Assembly (NCBI GenBank): GCA_018268055.1
Contig: JAFDXF010000086.1
Span: forward strand, 1 to 64,000
DNA: 64,000 bases
Direction: 5' to 3'
DNA from: Bacteroidota bacterium
Lineage (GTDB): Bacteria; Bacteroidota; Bacteroidia; Chitinophagales; Chitinophagaceae
This document shows, in pieces, positions 1-8,419 of the stretch. Position 1 is the stretch's first letter; each line of letters begins with the position of its first letter. Position numbers and translations under genes: made by a program. The notes under the pieces were generated by a model that searched no databases, was not told the origin of the DNA, and saw nothing but the letters and a program-made list of their open reading frames with translations.

Positions 1-377
1 CAGGAGAAAATCCCTTCAAATATTTTCAAAATATATCCGGAATGGTTTTCGGAAATCAGGCTTTTACTTCCGGAACTTTTTACGGGTGGGTAGTAAGCGG
101 TTTTGTATTTCATTTCTTAGCAACACTTTTGATTTCGGTTATTTATTTCTTTGCTTATCAAAATGTCAATAAAATATTACATAACAAGTTTCTAATCGGT
201 ATTATTTATGGCCTAACCGCTTGGCTTCTAATCAATTTTTTAATTGCTCCGATTATTACAAAAACTTCAATTGTACTGAACCTCGGTAAAACAACAATAG
301 CTGCACTGATATTCATTGCAGCTATTGGCCTTCCTGTGGCATTATTGGCCAACAGGTTTTATTCAAAAAAGAATTAA
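1..377 (+). CDS. Conserved membrane protein, 5' end cut by the window edge
   Basis: The reading frame is open from base 3 to the stop at 375-377, so the gene probably starts before the window; an internal ATG at 42 is the only in-window start. The visible part has three hydrophobic segments, roughly residues 13-40, 51-73 and 85-106 counted from that ATG, and a short basic tail. The pattern (an ISG-x-VFG-x-x-AF stretch, then two or three helices) resembles a family of small Bacteroidota membrane proteins of unknown function, recalled from memory only. It faces the haem lipoprotein gene convergently, with 3 bases between the stops. No function can be given. Confidence 0.6.
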   Translation, partial: GENPFKYFQNISGMVFGNQAFTSGTFYGWVVSGFVFHFLATLLISVIYFFAYQNVNKILHNKFLIGIIYGLTAWLLINFLIAPIITKTSIVLNLGKTTIAALIFIAAIGLPVALLANRFYSKKN

Positions 378-380
378 TAA

Positions 381-743
381 TTAATTCTCCAACATTCCAT
401 CAGCCTTCCATTTCACAAATTTTGCTATCACACTGTCCGGAAGTTTCTCAGTTCCACGCATTGGCATAAAACCCCTATCTGTTGGATTTAATGAGATGCG
501 ATGAATAATATCATCAATATCTGCTTTTACGTTAGAAAAATTATCGTAAGGCTTTTTCTTACCACCTGCAGATGGAACATGGCACGGAGTACAGCTTGTG
601 GTAACAACAGATAAAATATCTGACTGAAAGGTAGTTTTTACAGCAGCAACAGGAGTTACTTCTGCTACTTTTTTGTGTGTACTACAATAACTGAAAATAA
701 GTGCTGTTGCCACAATGCCAAAAGCAAAATAGATTCTTTTCAT
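381..743 (-). CDS. Small haem-binding lipoprotein (cytochrome c-like)
   Basis: A 120-residue protein with a lipoprotein signal peptide (lipid Cys at about residue 20, context FSYC) and one CTPCH haem c motif at 51-55. Possible distal Met ligands lie in FMPMRG near 92-97. It is probably anchored to the periplasmic side of a membrane and carries electrons. The middle is Lys-rich and not typical of standard class I cytochromes, so it could be a divergent family or a planctomycete-type cytochrome domain. It is transcribed away from pafA, and the 158 bases between them must hold both promoters; no strong consensus promoter is visible there. Confidence 0.75.
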   Translation of the reverse strand: MKRIYFAFGIVATALIFSYCSTHKKVAEVTPVAAVKTTFQSDILSVVTTSCTPCHVPSAGGKKKPYDNFSNVKADIDDIIHRISLNPTDRGFMPMRGTEKLPDSVIAKFVKWKADGMLEN

Positions 744-901
744 TTGTTTGATTTTTGTTTAGTTGAACTGATTTTAAAGTCTAAAATTAAAATATTTCGG
801 TGTTTAAACAACATTTTTTGAAATTTATTTTTTGGAGTCAAAACTGACCTTTTCTTCTGCATTAATAAACGTTACAATTCTTATTTTTACAAAAAAAATA
901 T

Positions 902-2521
902 ATGAGAAGATTGATTCTATTGCTTTGTATGATTTCACTCTTTAATTCTGCATCACAAGCGCAGCAGTTAAAAAGGCCAAAGCTGGTAGTAGGCGTTGTG
1001 ATAGATCAAATGCGTTGGGATTATCTGTATCGTTTCTATGATCGGTATGATGCCAAAGGTGGTTTTAAAAGATTGATTAACCAAGGCTTCTCTTGTGACA
1101 ATACACTGATACCCTACACTCCTACTATTACCGCTTGCGGGCATAGTTCAATTTTTACCGGTTCTGTACCTGCACTGAATGGAATTGTGGGTAATAATTG
1201 GTGGGACAATAATGAAATGAGAACCGTTTACTGCACAGAAGATAACGGAGTAAATACTGTAGGTAGCAATTCCAAAGAAGGGAAAATGAGTCCAAAAAAT
1301 TTATTGGTTACTACTATTGCCGATGAACTAAGGCTTGCTACAAATTTCAGAGGAAAAACGATTGGCGTTGCATTAAAAGACAGAGGCTCAATTCTACCTG
1401 CCGGCCATAGCGCCAATGCAGCCTATTGGTTTGATAAGACTACAGGCACTTGGATTACTTCTACTTATTATATGAGCGAATTACCGGGATGGGTAAATGA
1501 TTTTAATTCAAAAAAATTAGCCGACAAATATTTTCAAGAAGGATGGAAATTACTTTATCCCGCCAACACTTATACTCAAAGCACTGCTGATGAAAAGACT
1601 TATGAAGAAACACCATTTGGCAAAAGCTTTCCTTATGACCTCTCTAAGTATATCGGAAAAGACTATGGAAAATTGGCTTCCACGCCAATGGGAAACACAA
1701 TAACTGCCGAATTTGCAAAGGCAGCAATTGCAGCAGAAAAATTGGGTACAGACGACAATACCGATTTTCTAACTGTTAGTTTTTCTTCTACCGATTATAT
1801 TGGACATGCTTTTGGTCCCAATTCAATGGAAGCCGAAGATGGTATATTGAGATTAGATAAAGATTTAGGTAGTTTGCTCGACTACTTAGACAGCAAAGTA
1901 GGAAAAGGTCAATATACACTATTTCTTTCCGCGGATCATGGCGCAGCACATGTGCCAGAATTTTTGAATGAAAACAAATTGCCCGGCGGACGTGTAGGCA
2001 CAGGCAACATTATAAAGAAGATGAACGCTGAGTTAAAAGAGAAATATAATCTTGAAAAAATAATTACAGCCGGTGATAACTATTATATTTATTTGAATCA
2101 TCAAAAATTAGATTCTGCAAAAATTTCTGCTAAAGAAGTAAGTGATTGGATCGTAAACAGACTACTCACTGAACCCGGAATAGATAGAGCCTTCTCTGTA
2201 GATCAAATGAATACAATGCCTTTGCCTGCTCAAGTGCGTACGATGATTAACAATGGTTATTATCCTTCGCGATGCGGCGACATACAAATTATATTAAAAC
2301 CGGGATATATCAGTTCTTCCAGTAAGGCAGGAACTACGCATGGCCTTTGGAATCCTTATGATGCTCACATTCCACTTCTTTGGTATGGATGGGGAATAAA
2401 GCCCGGAAAAACAAATGCCGAAGTAAAAATGATAGACATTGCTCCCACTGTAGCAGCACTATTACATATACAGATGCCCAGCGGATGTATTGGAAACCCT
2501 ATTCAAGATATTGTAAAATAA
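902..2521 (+). CDS. pafA: Alkaline phosphatase PafA (secreted phosphomonoesterase)
   Basis: 539 residues with a signal peptide (1-20). This is the alkaline phosphatase superfamily, PafA type, which releases phosphate from phosphomonoesters in the periplasm with two zinc ions. Visible landmarks: metal Asp in VVIDQMRWD (about 35); the nucleophile region PTITACGHS with Thr77 as the expected nucleophile; Asn98/99 in GNNWWD; the Lys-x-Arg pair of ALKDRGS (159/161) that marks PafA; metal sites in SSTDYIGHAFG and SADHGA. Length matches the family. The ACBP gene follows after 8 bases and is likely co-transcribed. Unlike Pho-regulated phosphatases, Bacteroidota PafA is known to act independently of phosphate supply. 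Confidence 0.92.
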   Translation: MRRLILLLCMISLFNSASQAQQLKRPKLVVGVVIDQMRWDYLYRFYDRYDAKGGFKRLINQGFSCDNTLIPYTPTITACGHSSIFTGSVPALNGIVGNNWWDNNEMRTVYCTEDNGVNTVGSNSKEGKMSPKNLLVTTIADELRLATNFRGKTIGVALKDRGSILPAGHSANAAYWFDKTTGTWITSTYYMSELPGWVNDFNSKKLADKYFQEGWKLLYPANTYTQSTADEKTYEETPFGKSFPYDLSKYIGKDYGKLASTPMGNTITAEFAKAAIAAEKLGTDDNTDFLTVSFSSTDYIGHAFGPNSMEAEDGILRLDKDLGSLLDYLDSKVGKGQYTLFLSADHGAAHVPEFLNENKLPGGRVGTGNIIKKMNAELKEKYNLEKIITAGDNYYIYLNHQKLDSAKISAKEVSDWIVNRLLTEPGIDRAFSVDQMNTMPLPAQVRTMINNGYYPSRCGDIQIILKPGYISSSSKAGTTHGLWNPYDAHIPLLWYGWGIKPGKTNAEVKMIDIAPTVAALLHIQMPSGCIGNPIQDIVK

Positions 2522-2529
2522 AATTTAAA

Positions 2530-2787
2530 ATGGATTTAAAAGCACAATTTGAACAAGCATTAGCAGACAGTAAAACACTGACTGAAAAACCATCAAACGA
2601 AATATTATTGCAATTGTATTCTCTCTATAAACAAGGAAGTGTTGGTGATGTAAACACAGAACCGCCTTCTAATCCATTTGATTTTGTAGGCAAAGCAAAA
2701 TATCAAGCATGGGAATCTTTAAAAGGAAAAACCTCTGAAGATGCTATGAGTGAATATATCAGTCTGATAAATAAGTTGAAAGGATAA
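2530..2787 (+). CDS. Acyl-CoA-binding protein (ACBP)
   Basis: 85 residues, the classic ACBP length. I start it at the ATG at 2530, just past the pafA stop; a longer frame upstream would only overlap pafA. The hallmark segment LYSLYKQGSVGD (Tyr, Lys and Gln of the acyl-CoA site) is present, followed by the FDFVGKAKYQAWESLKG region, where Lys and Tyr/Trp contact the CoA. ACBPs bind long-chain acyl-CoA in the cytosol and buffer it for lipid metabolism. They are universal in eukaryotes but patchy in bacteria. The pairing with the secreted phosphatase is probably only transcriptional. Confidence 0.9.
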   Translation: MDLKAQFEQALADSKTLTEKPSNEILLQLYSLYKQGSVGDVNTEPPSNPFDFVGKAKYQAWESLKGKTSEDAMSEYISLINKLKG

Positions 2788-2789
2788 TG

Positions 2790-3968
2790 TTATTGTTTTA
2801 TGATTTCTTCATACCAGTCGGCAAATTGTTTTCCTACTACGCTGTAGGAATACTTGGCTGCTGTTTCATTTATTATTTGTTGTGTATTGAATAAAAATTT
2901 GTTTAGGGCGATATCCATCATAGCCCGAGCAAGATTTTCGCTACTGCCCGCTGTTGCAAATATTCCATTTATACTTTGTTGCACTGTTTCATGAAAAACC
3001 GGTATATCGCTTACAATAACAGGTACTCCACAAGCATTTGCTTCAATAATGACGCAACCAAAAGTTTCATAAGATGAAAATAAAACGAGTGCATTACTTT
3101 GACGTATATAATTGGCTAATTCAGATTGCGGCATTTCAGCATAAAAATAAATTGAACTTTGTAAATGATTATCCTTTGTATAACTTATCAACCTATCATC
3201 CAAAGATCCTATCATATTCAATTTTGCATCAGGAAAGTCTTTCAATACTATTTTAAAGGCTTCGATAATTAGTTTAGGGTTCTTCAATGATTGCATTCCT
3301 GAAATATGTACGAATTGAAAATGTGTACTAATTTTATTCTCTTCCTCTTTTTTAGAAAATATTTTTGTATTAACTACATTGGGAATTACGATTGGATTGA
3401 TTGTTGAAAAATGTCTTTTTAAACCCTCAGCTAAAACGATTGAAACGGCACTGATACCCGATGCGTTGTTAATTAATTTATTCCAATTACGCCTTTCAAG
3501 TCGAGAAATATTTTCAAATCGTTCTGTCGCATTTTCTAAAAACCCAGACCAATGCTCACTGATGATGTATTTTATTCCAATTTCTCTTTTTACCCATTTT
3601 GCTATTGCTCCTGATTTCCTACCAATGTGTATATGAACTAAGTCGGGTTTCCCGTTTTGTTGAATATAGTCTTTAATAAATCGTCTGTATAAAAACTGAT
3701 ACTTTTTATATGAAAACAATCGTTCTAATGGTCGAATATTTTTTTTAATGTAGTAATAAATAATTTCTTCAGTTAATCCATTCATTTCATTTTGTTCAAC
3801 CTTTATATCATCGGTAATGTTACCATTCGTATCTTTTGCAATATGTAATACGTGAACATCGCAAAACTCAGAAACTGCCTCAGCGTGACGTTTTATAAAA
3901 TCTCCATTATACGGCTCGCATTTATCCGGATACCAGCTACACAGCCACAATATCTTTCTTCTGCTCAT
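2790..3968 (-). CDS. Glycosyltransferase, family 4 (GT-B fold)
   Basis: 392 residues, no signal peptide. The N-terminal Rossmann half (KILWLCSWYP...NGDFIKRHAEA) is the acceptor-binding part. The C-terminal half starts near 195 (IPNVVNTKIF) and holds the donor site, with the E-x7-E motif ETFGCVIIE (Glu301 and Glu309) followed by ACGVPVIVSD. It transfers a sugar from a nucleotide-sugar donor with retention, probably to a surface polysaccharide or lipid; donor and acceptor cannot be read from sequence. It is the last gene of a minus-strand run with the transpeptidase, GlmU-like and tpiA genes (78 bases after tpiA). Its 3' end meets the ACBP gene. Confidence 0.88.
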   Translation of the reverse strand: MSRRKILWLCSWYPDKCEPYNGDFIKRHAEAVSEFCDVHVLHIAKDTNGNITDDIKVEQNEMNGLTEEIIYYYIKKNIRPLERLFSYKKYQFLYRRFIKDYIQQNGKPDLVHIHIGRKSGAIAKWVKREIGIKYIISEHWSGFLENATERFENISRLERRNWNKLINNASGISAVSIVLAEGLKRHFSTINPIVIPNVVNTKIFSKKEEENKISTHFQFVHISGMQSLKNPKLIIEAFKIVLKDFPDAKLNMIGSLDDRLISYTKDNHLQSSIYFYAEMPQSELANYIRQSNALVLFSSYETFGCVIIEANACGVPVIVSDIPVFHETVQQSINGIFATAGSSENLARAMMDIALNKFLFNTQQIINETAAKYSYSVVGKQFADWYEEIIKQ

Positions 3969-4046
3969 ATTATTTATGTTACCGCCTTATACTTTCAAAA
4001 AAATAAAGACGCTAATAAATGAAGTGTATTTATATGTAAATAATAG

Positions 4047-4808
4047 CTATTTCAATGCTTTTATAATTTCAATAAAATCATGAGCGACTAAAGATGCACC
4101 ACCAACCAATCCCCCATCTACATCAGGGCATGAAAATATTTCTTTGGCATTACCTGCTTTTACACTACCGCCATACAAAATGGAAATTTCATTTGCTATA
4201 TCATTACCATATTGTACAGCAAGGACAGATCGTAAATATTGATGCATTTCCTGGGCCTGCTCAGTTGTAGCAGTTTTGCCGGTACCAATTGCCCATATTG
4301 GTTCATAAGCAACAATAATATTCTTTATTTGTTCAGCAGATAGATGAAACAAAGATTCTTTCAACTGCACACCAACATACTCATCTTGCTTTCCAGCTTC
4401 ACGAACTGATAAAGGCTCACCACAACAAAAAATTGGAGTGATCTCATTTGCCAAACAGAGATTTATCTTTTCTGCCAATGTTGCATTACTTTCATTAAAG
4501 TATTCTCTTCTTTCGCTATGCCCGATGATGCAATAATATATTCCCATGGAATGAAGCATCTCTACCGACACTTCGCCGGTATAAGCTCCTGATATTTTTT
4601 GATAACAGTTTTGAGCAGCTACTTTATAATTTTGCACATCACCCACAACGCCTTTTGACATTGACAAGTAAGGATAGGGCACTGCAAAAATCGTTAATTG
4701 ATTTTCTTTTATCTTGATATCTGCACCCATTATTTCATTGATCAATTTATCAGCTTGTTGAAAATTCAGGTTCATTTTCCAATTTGCTGCAGCAATCTGT
4801 TTTCTCAT
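4047..4808 (-). CDS. tpiA: Triosephosphate isomerase
   Basis: 253 residues, full length. It interconverts dihydroxyacetone phosphate and glyceraldehyde 3-phosphate in glycolysis. All catalytic residues are visible: Lys11 in ANWKMN, His97 in IIGHSERR, Glu169 in VAYEPIWAIGTGKTAT with the flexible loop 6 just after it, and the phosphate-binding loop YGGSVKAGN near the C-terminus. The gene starts 28 bases after the GlmU-like gene ends, so the two are probably one transcript. Confidence 0.97.
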   Translation of the reverse strand: MRKQIAAANWKMNLNFQQADKLINEIMGADIKIKENQLTIFAVPYPYLSMSKGVVGDVQNYKVAAQNCYQKISGAYTGEVSVEMLHSMGIYYCIIGHSERREYFNESNATLAEKINLCLANEITPIFCCGEPLSVREAGKQDEYVGVQLKESLFHLSAEQIKNIIVAYEPIWAIGTGKTATTEQAQEMHQYLRSVLAVQYGNDIANEISILYGGSVKAGNAKEIFSCPDVDGGLVGGASLVAHDFIEIIKALK

Positions 4809-4836
4809 ATTTTAAATATTTTTATTAAATTTCGTA

Positions 4837-6015
4837 TCAATAATGTTCATAAACATATTTCAATATTTTCACTTCATCTTCCGAAACGATTTTCATTTTT
4901 AGGTTTTTCCAATTGGCAATATCAGCAAGGGCTTTGTCAAATTCATATCGTTGAACACCATCGTCACCCCAGCTGAAATTAGGAATATATTTAGGCGTAA
5001 GGTCATTACCAAATACATTGCAACAAACACCAATCACTGTGCCTGTGTTAATAGAAGTGTTAATAGCTGTTCGTGAATAATCGCCCATCATCACACCGCA
5101 TTTTATGCCACATACCTTTTCACCTTCAGGTGTCCATACACGTATATCGCCGGCATTATTTTTCAAATTACTATTGGTTGTACCTGCTCCCATATTGCAC
5201 CACTCGCCTATTACAGAATCGCCTAAATAGCCATCGTGGGCTTTATTGCTATACCCAAACAGAACTGAATTTTTGATTTCACCACCGCCAATACAATAAG
5301 GCCCTAAGGTGGTAGCTGCATAAACTTTAGTACCCATTTTGAGGCAAGCGCCTTCGCACATAGCAAAAGGCCCGCGAATCATACAGCCTTCCATCACTTC
5401 CGCATTCTTTCCAATATACACAGGTCCTGCATCAGCATTGATTATGCTGTGTTCCACTTTTGCTCCTTTCTCTATGAATACCTGTGCACTATTCGTCACC
5501 CGGTTTGTTTTTGAAATCATTGCAGACTTTCTTCGCTTTGTTAACAATGAAAAATCATTCCGGATTTCCTGATCATTTAATTGAAAAATATTCCAAGGAT
5601 AATTGATTGTATTAATTGACTCATCAAAAGGAATTGCCTTCCCAACTTTTATTTTGTGTCGTCCTTTGATTTCATTTTTTGTAATGCGAAAAACAATTCC
5701 TTCGCCCGATGAAGTCGCAATAAATTCTCCATCTTTTAATTTTTTTATAGCACTGACTAATTTTTGTGAGGGCAATAAATTACTATGAATTAAAAAACAG
5801 ACATCCTCACCAACAGTGGTATCTATGTGAACAGAACGACTTAAATCTTTGTAATCATCTTCATTTTTATCAAAAGAATTTAATCCAAGCCATTGCTCCC
5901 ATTTTTCACGAATGGTCAAAATGCCAACACGTATATCCTGTATTTGCCTTGTAAGCGTAAAAGGATATAAATTCTCCGGTCGGCAAAACTCTTCTGTGAA
6001 AATGATTTTATTCAT
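4837..6015 (-). CDS. GlmU-like bifunctional sugar-phosphate nucleotidyl/acetyl transferase
   Basis: 392 residues. The N-terminus (TEEFCRPENLYPFTLTRQIQDIRVGILTI) has the Arg-Pro-rich start of the alternative bacterial GlmU family found in Bacteroidota, not the canonical LAAGxGTRM loop. From about residue 175 a left-handed beta-helix of hexapeptide repeats runs to about 350 (IEKGAKV, VYIGKNAEVMEG, GPYCIGGGEI), as in acyltransferases. The family is assigned to making UDP-GlcNAc from GlcN-1-P, for peptidoglycan and surface sugars. Its place just after an L,D-transpeptidase supports a cell-wall role. Family assignment is confident; the exact substrate is inferred. Confidence 0.8.
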   Translation of the reverse strand: MNKIIFTEEFCRPENLYPFTLTRQIQDIRVGILTIREKWEQWLGLNSFDKNEDDYKDLSRSVHIDTTVGEDVCFLIHSNLLPSQKLVSAIKKLKDGEFIATSSGEGIVFRITKNEIKGRHKIKVGKAIPFDESINTINYPWNIFQLNDQEIRNDFSLLTKRRKSAMISKTNRVTNSAQVFIEKGAKVEHSIINADAGPVYIGKNAEVMEGCMIRGPFAMCEGACLKMGTKVYAATTLGPYCIGGGEIKNSVLFGYSNKAHDGYLGDSVIGEWCNMGAGTTNSNLKNNAGDIRVWTPEGEKVCGIKCGVMMGDYSRTAINTSINTGTVIGVCCNVFGNDLTPKYIPNFSWGDDGVQRYEFDKALADIANWKNLKMKIVSEDEVKILKYVYEHY

Positions 6016-6072
6016 AAAACAGCAAGATACTAAAGTAGTGGCAGAAGTAATCTTTTGTAGTTGCCAACTTCT

Positions 6073-6894
6073 TTATTTAGGTAATGAATCTTTGATGCTT
6101 ACCCATGTTTGATTCAAACCTACCGATTTCACGATTGCATTAAAAACTTTTGCATTGTCCGGATGAAGTCGCACACAGCCATGTGATGCCGGTGTGCCCA
6201 ATTTAGCAAAACTTCCCGGTGTGGTTCCATGAATGGCATATCCATCTCTTAAAAAAACGGCATAAGGCATATTTCCTAAACCCAGATAATTTCCTCCGGG
6301 AAACTTTTTGGATGTGTATTTCGTAACAATTGGGCCTTCAGGGTGCAAGCTCATTTGGGGTGTATCATATTTTTTCCCTTTTCCGGTTGATACAAGAAAA
6401 CTATCTTTTAACTCACCCATTAGCCACAAGTAGAGTTTTTGATTAGCCTTATCTACCACAGCATAAACCATACATTCTTTTTCTTTGCAGGCTATAATTT
6501 TTCCTGTCGTATCTTTTTTGGAAATTAAAAAAGAATCAACAGTTTTTATATTCGTAGCAATTACTTCTTTTTCTTCGGGACTGAAACCGGGATTGTTTGT
6601 AAACTTTTTCTTTATAGTATCATATCTGTCCATAAAAGAAGCTTCACGCTTCCATTGAGTATCTATTTTCACCAGCATAGTTTCCAATGAATCCTTTCCC
6701 GGCACAAACTTTCCATCATCAAAAATATTGGAGGTATTATTTGTATCACTTTCTGTTTTATTGATAACCGAATCTTTGAATGCTTCATAATTAAACGGCT
6801 TGGCAGCTTCTTGTTTTTTATCCTCAGTCTTGCAAGAAAGAAGTGTAAGTGAAGTAACGAGCAGTAATAATAAATGTTGGGTATAATTCTTCAT
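6073..6894 (-). CDS. L,D-transpeptidase (YkuD domain) lipoprotein
   Basis: 273 residues. A lipoprotein signal ends at LTLLSC (Cys21). An extended linker follows, and the YkuD catalytic domain spans about 140-268. The active-site signature is complete: His222 in AIHGTTPG and the nucleophile Cys240 in SHGCVRL. Such enzymes make 3-3 crosslinks in peptidoglycan or attach proteins to it, in the periplasm. It leads a likely operon with the GlmU-like gene, tpiA and the glycosyltransferase (57 bases to the next gene). A hairpin at 6916-6953 separates it from the gene upstream. Confidence 0.9.
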   Translation of the reverse strand: MKNYTQHLLLLLVTSLTLLSCKTEDKKQEAAKPFNYEAFKDSVINKTESDTNNTSNIFDDGKFVPGKDSLETMLVKIDTQWKREASFMDRYDTIKKKFTNNPGFSPEEKEVIATNIKTVDSFLISKKDTTGKIIACKEKECMVYAVVDKANQKLYLWLMGELKDSFLVSTGKGKKYDTPQMSLHPEGPIVTKYTSKKFPGGNYLGLGNMPYAVFLRDGYAIHGTTPGSFAKLGTPASHGCVRLHPDNAKVFNAIVKSVGLNQTWVSIKDSLPK

Positions 6895-6915
6895 AATAAA
6901 ATTTATTCAAATGAA

Positions 6916-6953
6916 ATGCCGGAAAAGTTCAAATTTATGACTTCTTCCGGCAT
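6916..6953 (-). terminator. Hairpin between the secreted protein and transpeptidase genes
   Basis: Perfect 9-base arms ATGCCGGAA (6916-6924) and TTCCGGCAT (6945-6953), extended by partial pairing inside. It lies after the stop of the secreted-protein gene on the minus strand. The T-tract after it is weak, so termination may be partial. Confidence 0.55.
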
Positions 6954-6987
6954 AACACTTTTAATGACTATTAAAATAATGTCATGA

Positions 6988-8319
6988 TTATTTTAGTCCT
7001 TTCATTATTTTTCTACAGCCTTCCTCCAAAGCCTGATTGATCGCCTCTTCCATTTTCCCATTATACTTACCACTCACAGAAGTTTTGCTTTTTACAGAGC
7101 CGTCTGCAACTGAAATCAATGATACATCTGCATCTACATTATACGATTGAGCCGCAGAAGGATCAGCATTTTTTATAGCTTTTAAAATGCCACCCAATTT
7201 TCCGGCCTGTTTTACTTTCGTGATCGTTGTTTTCACTACATAATCACATTGATATTTTTTGGCATCCTCATCCGTTGCTACAGATACAGATTCAATTTTA
7301 TCGCCTGTCAATGGAGCAAGCATTCCATTTTGCAATTGACCAGCCTGTACATCTTCACTTACAGAAGGTGGATAAACGCCGATACGAGTATAGCCAGGCT
7401 TTTTTTGTTCATTGTTTAAAATAGTTGGGCCTGCATTATTTTTTATTTCATTCTTTATATCTTTCATCATATCTTTTGCACTGAACTTATCTTGCAAGTC
7501 TTCTTCGTTCTTAGTTTCTGTATAGCCGAGCGGAATTTCAAACAACATAGAATCTAATTTGGCTGTTGAAAAATCGAGCGTATTGATTGAAGTAGTCATT
7601 TCATTTTTCATACCGGGCATACCTGCTCCACCCATAATTATTGTAGTTGTTTCTATCAAAGGGAATCCAAGTTTTGCTTTACCTTTTCGGTGTGCAATTA
7701 TTTTGTCTTTGCAATCAGGTTTTGGCATATCGCCGGGGCGTTGCGGTTTTGCGAAAGCAGAATGTTGTTCAGGACAGTTGAACTGTGGTAAATCAATATA
7801 CCATCCATCTGTTTTAATGATCATACTATCTTTCATATAACAAGCATCCGCCGATGGTTTCATCTTTGTATATTTCCAAATATGACGTGCAGTAAACCCA
7901 TACATCTGCTTGCGCTCGCCTGTATCCGTAATGTTATTCCATATTTCCAATATTCCACCATTCTTGACTGGATCTGTTTTGTTTTTTATTGGAGGTTGTT
8001 TTGTTTTGGGAGCATCATCTTCAATCACTTCATCATCTTTTGCAAAAGGCTCAATGAAATAAAGTTTCTTTTTGTCGTTAATTTTAATCGTCCGTTGTAA
8101 ATCGCATTGTTCAATAGTTGTTGGAGGTTGCATGCCCATCACTTTCCCGGGTTCTGTACGTTTACGCATTCCTTTTACATAAATAGTAGATTCGGAATTC
8201 ATTCCCATCATGCCGTGTGTTTGCTTGATTTTGTAATGTTGGGCAGATACAGATGAAAATACAAATGACAGTAGAATTGCTGACAGCGCAGCAATTCGAA
8301 TAGAATTAGAAGGTTTCAT
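6988..8319 (-). CDS. Secreted protein of unknown function
   Basis: 443 residues with a cleavable signal peptide (about 1-26, ending in SSVSAQ). The N-terminal half has a Met-rich start (QTHGMMGMNSES), then a stretch typical of secreted beta-rich domains (TIKINDKKKLYFIEPF); I suspect a DUF4412-like domain but cannot confirm it. The C-terminal 130 residues form a separate alpha/beta part (KCDYVVKTTITKV-like strand, then a DADVSLI strand and a helical end). Four cysteines fall in the middle third. No catalytic motif is seen. It stands alone, 93 bases upstream of the transpeptidase gene. Confidence 0.7.
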   Translation of the reverse strand: MKPSNSIRIAALSAILLSFVFSSVSAQHYKIKQTHGMMGMNSESTIYVKGMRKRTEPGKVMGMQPPTTIEQCDLQRTIKINDKKKLYFIEPFAKDDEVIEDDAPKTKQPPIKNKTDPVKNGGILEIWNNITDTGERKQMYGFTARHIWKYTKMKPSADACYMKDSMIIKTDGWYIDLPQFNCPEQHSAFAKPQRPGDMPKPDCKDKIIAHRKGKAKLGFPLIETTTIIMGGAGMPGMKNEMTTSINTLDFSTAKLDSMLFEIPLGYTETKNEEDLQDKFSAKDMMKDIKNEIKNNAGPTILNNEQKKPGYTRIGVYPPSVSEDVQAGQLQNGMLAPLTGDKIESVSVATDEDAKKYQCDYVVKTTITKVKQAGKLGGILKAIKNADPSAAQSYNVDADVSLISVADGSVKSKTSVSGKYNGKMEEAINQALEEGCRKIMKGLK

Positions 8320-8419
8320 GATTAATAGTTTAAGATAAAGTTATAATTAAAACCTTCTTCCGGAAAAAATTTCTTGCAATTTCGTTTAAAATATAAAATC
8401 TTCGCTCCTATTCAATATT

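Noticed and set aside
2380..2529. Upstream extension of the ACBP gene
   Set aside because: It would overlap pafA in another frame and the standard ACBP length begins at 2530.
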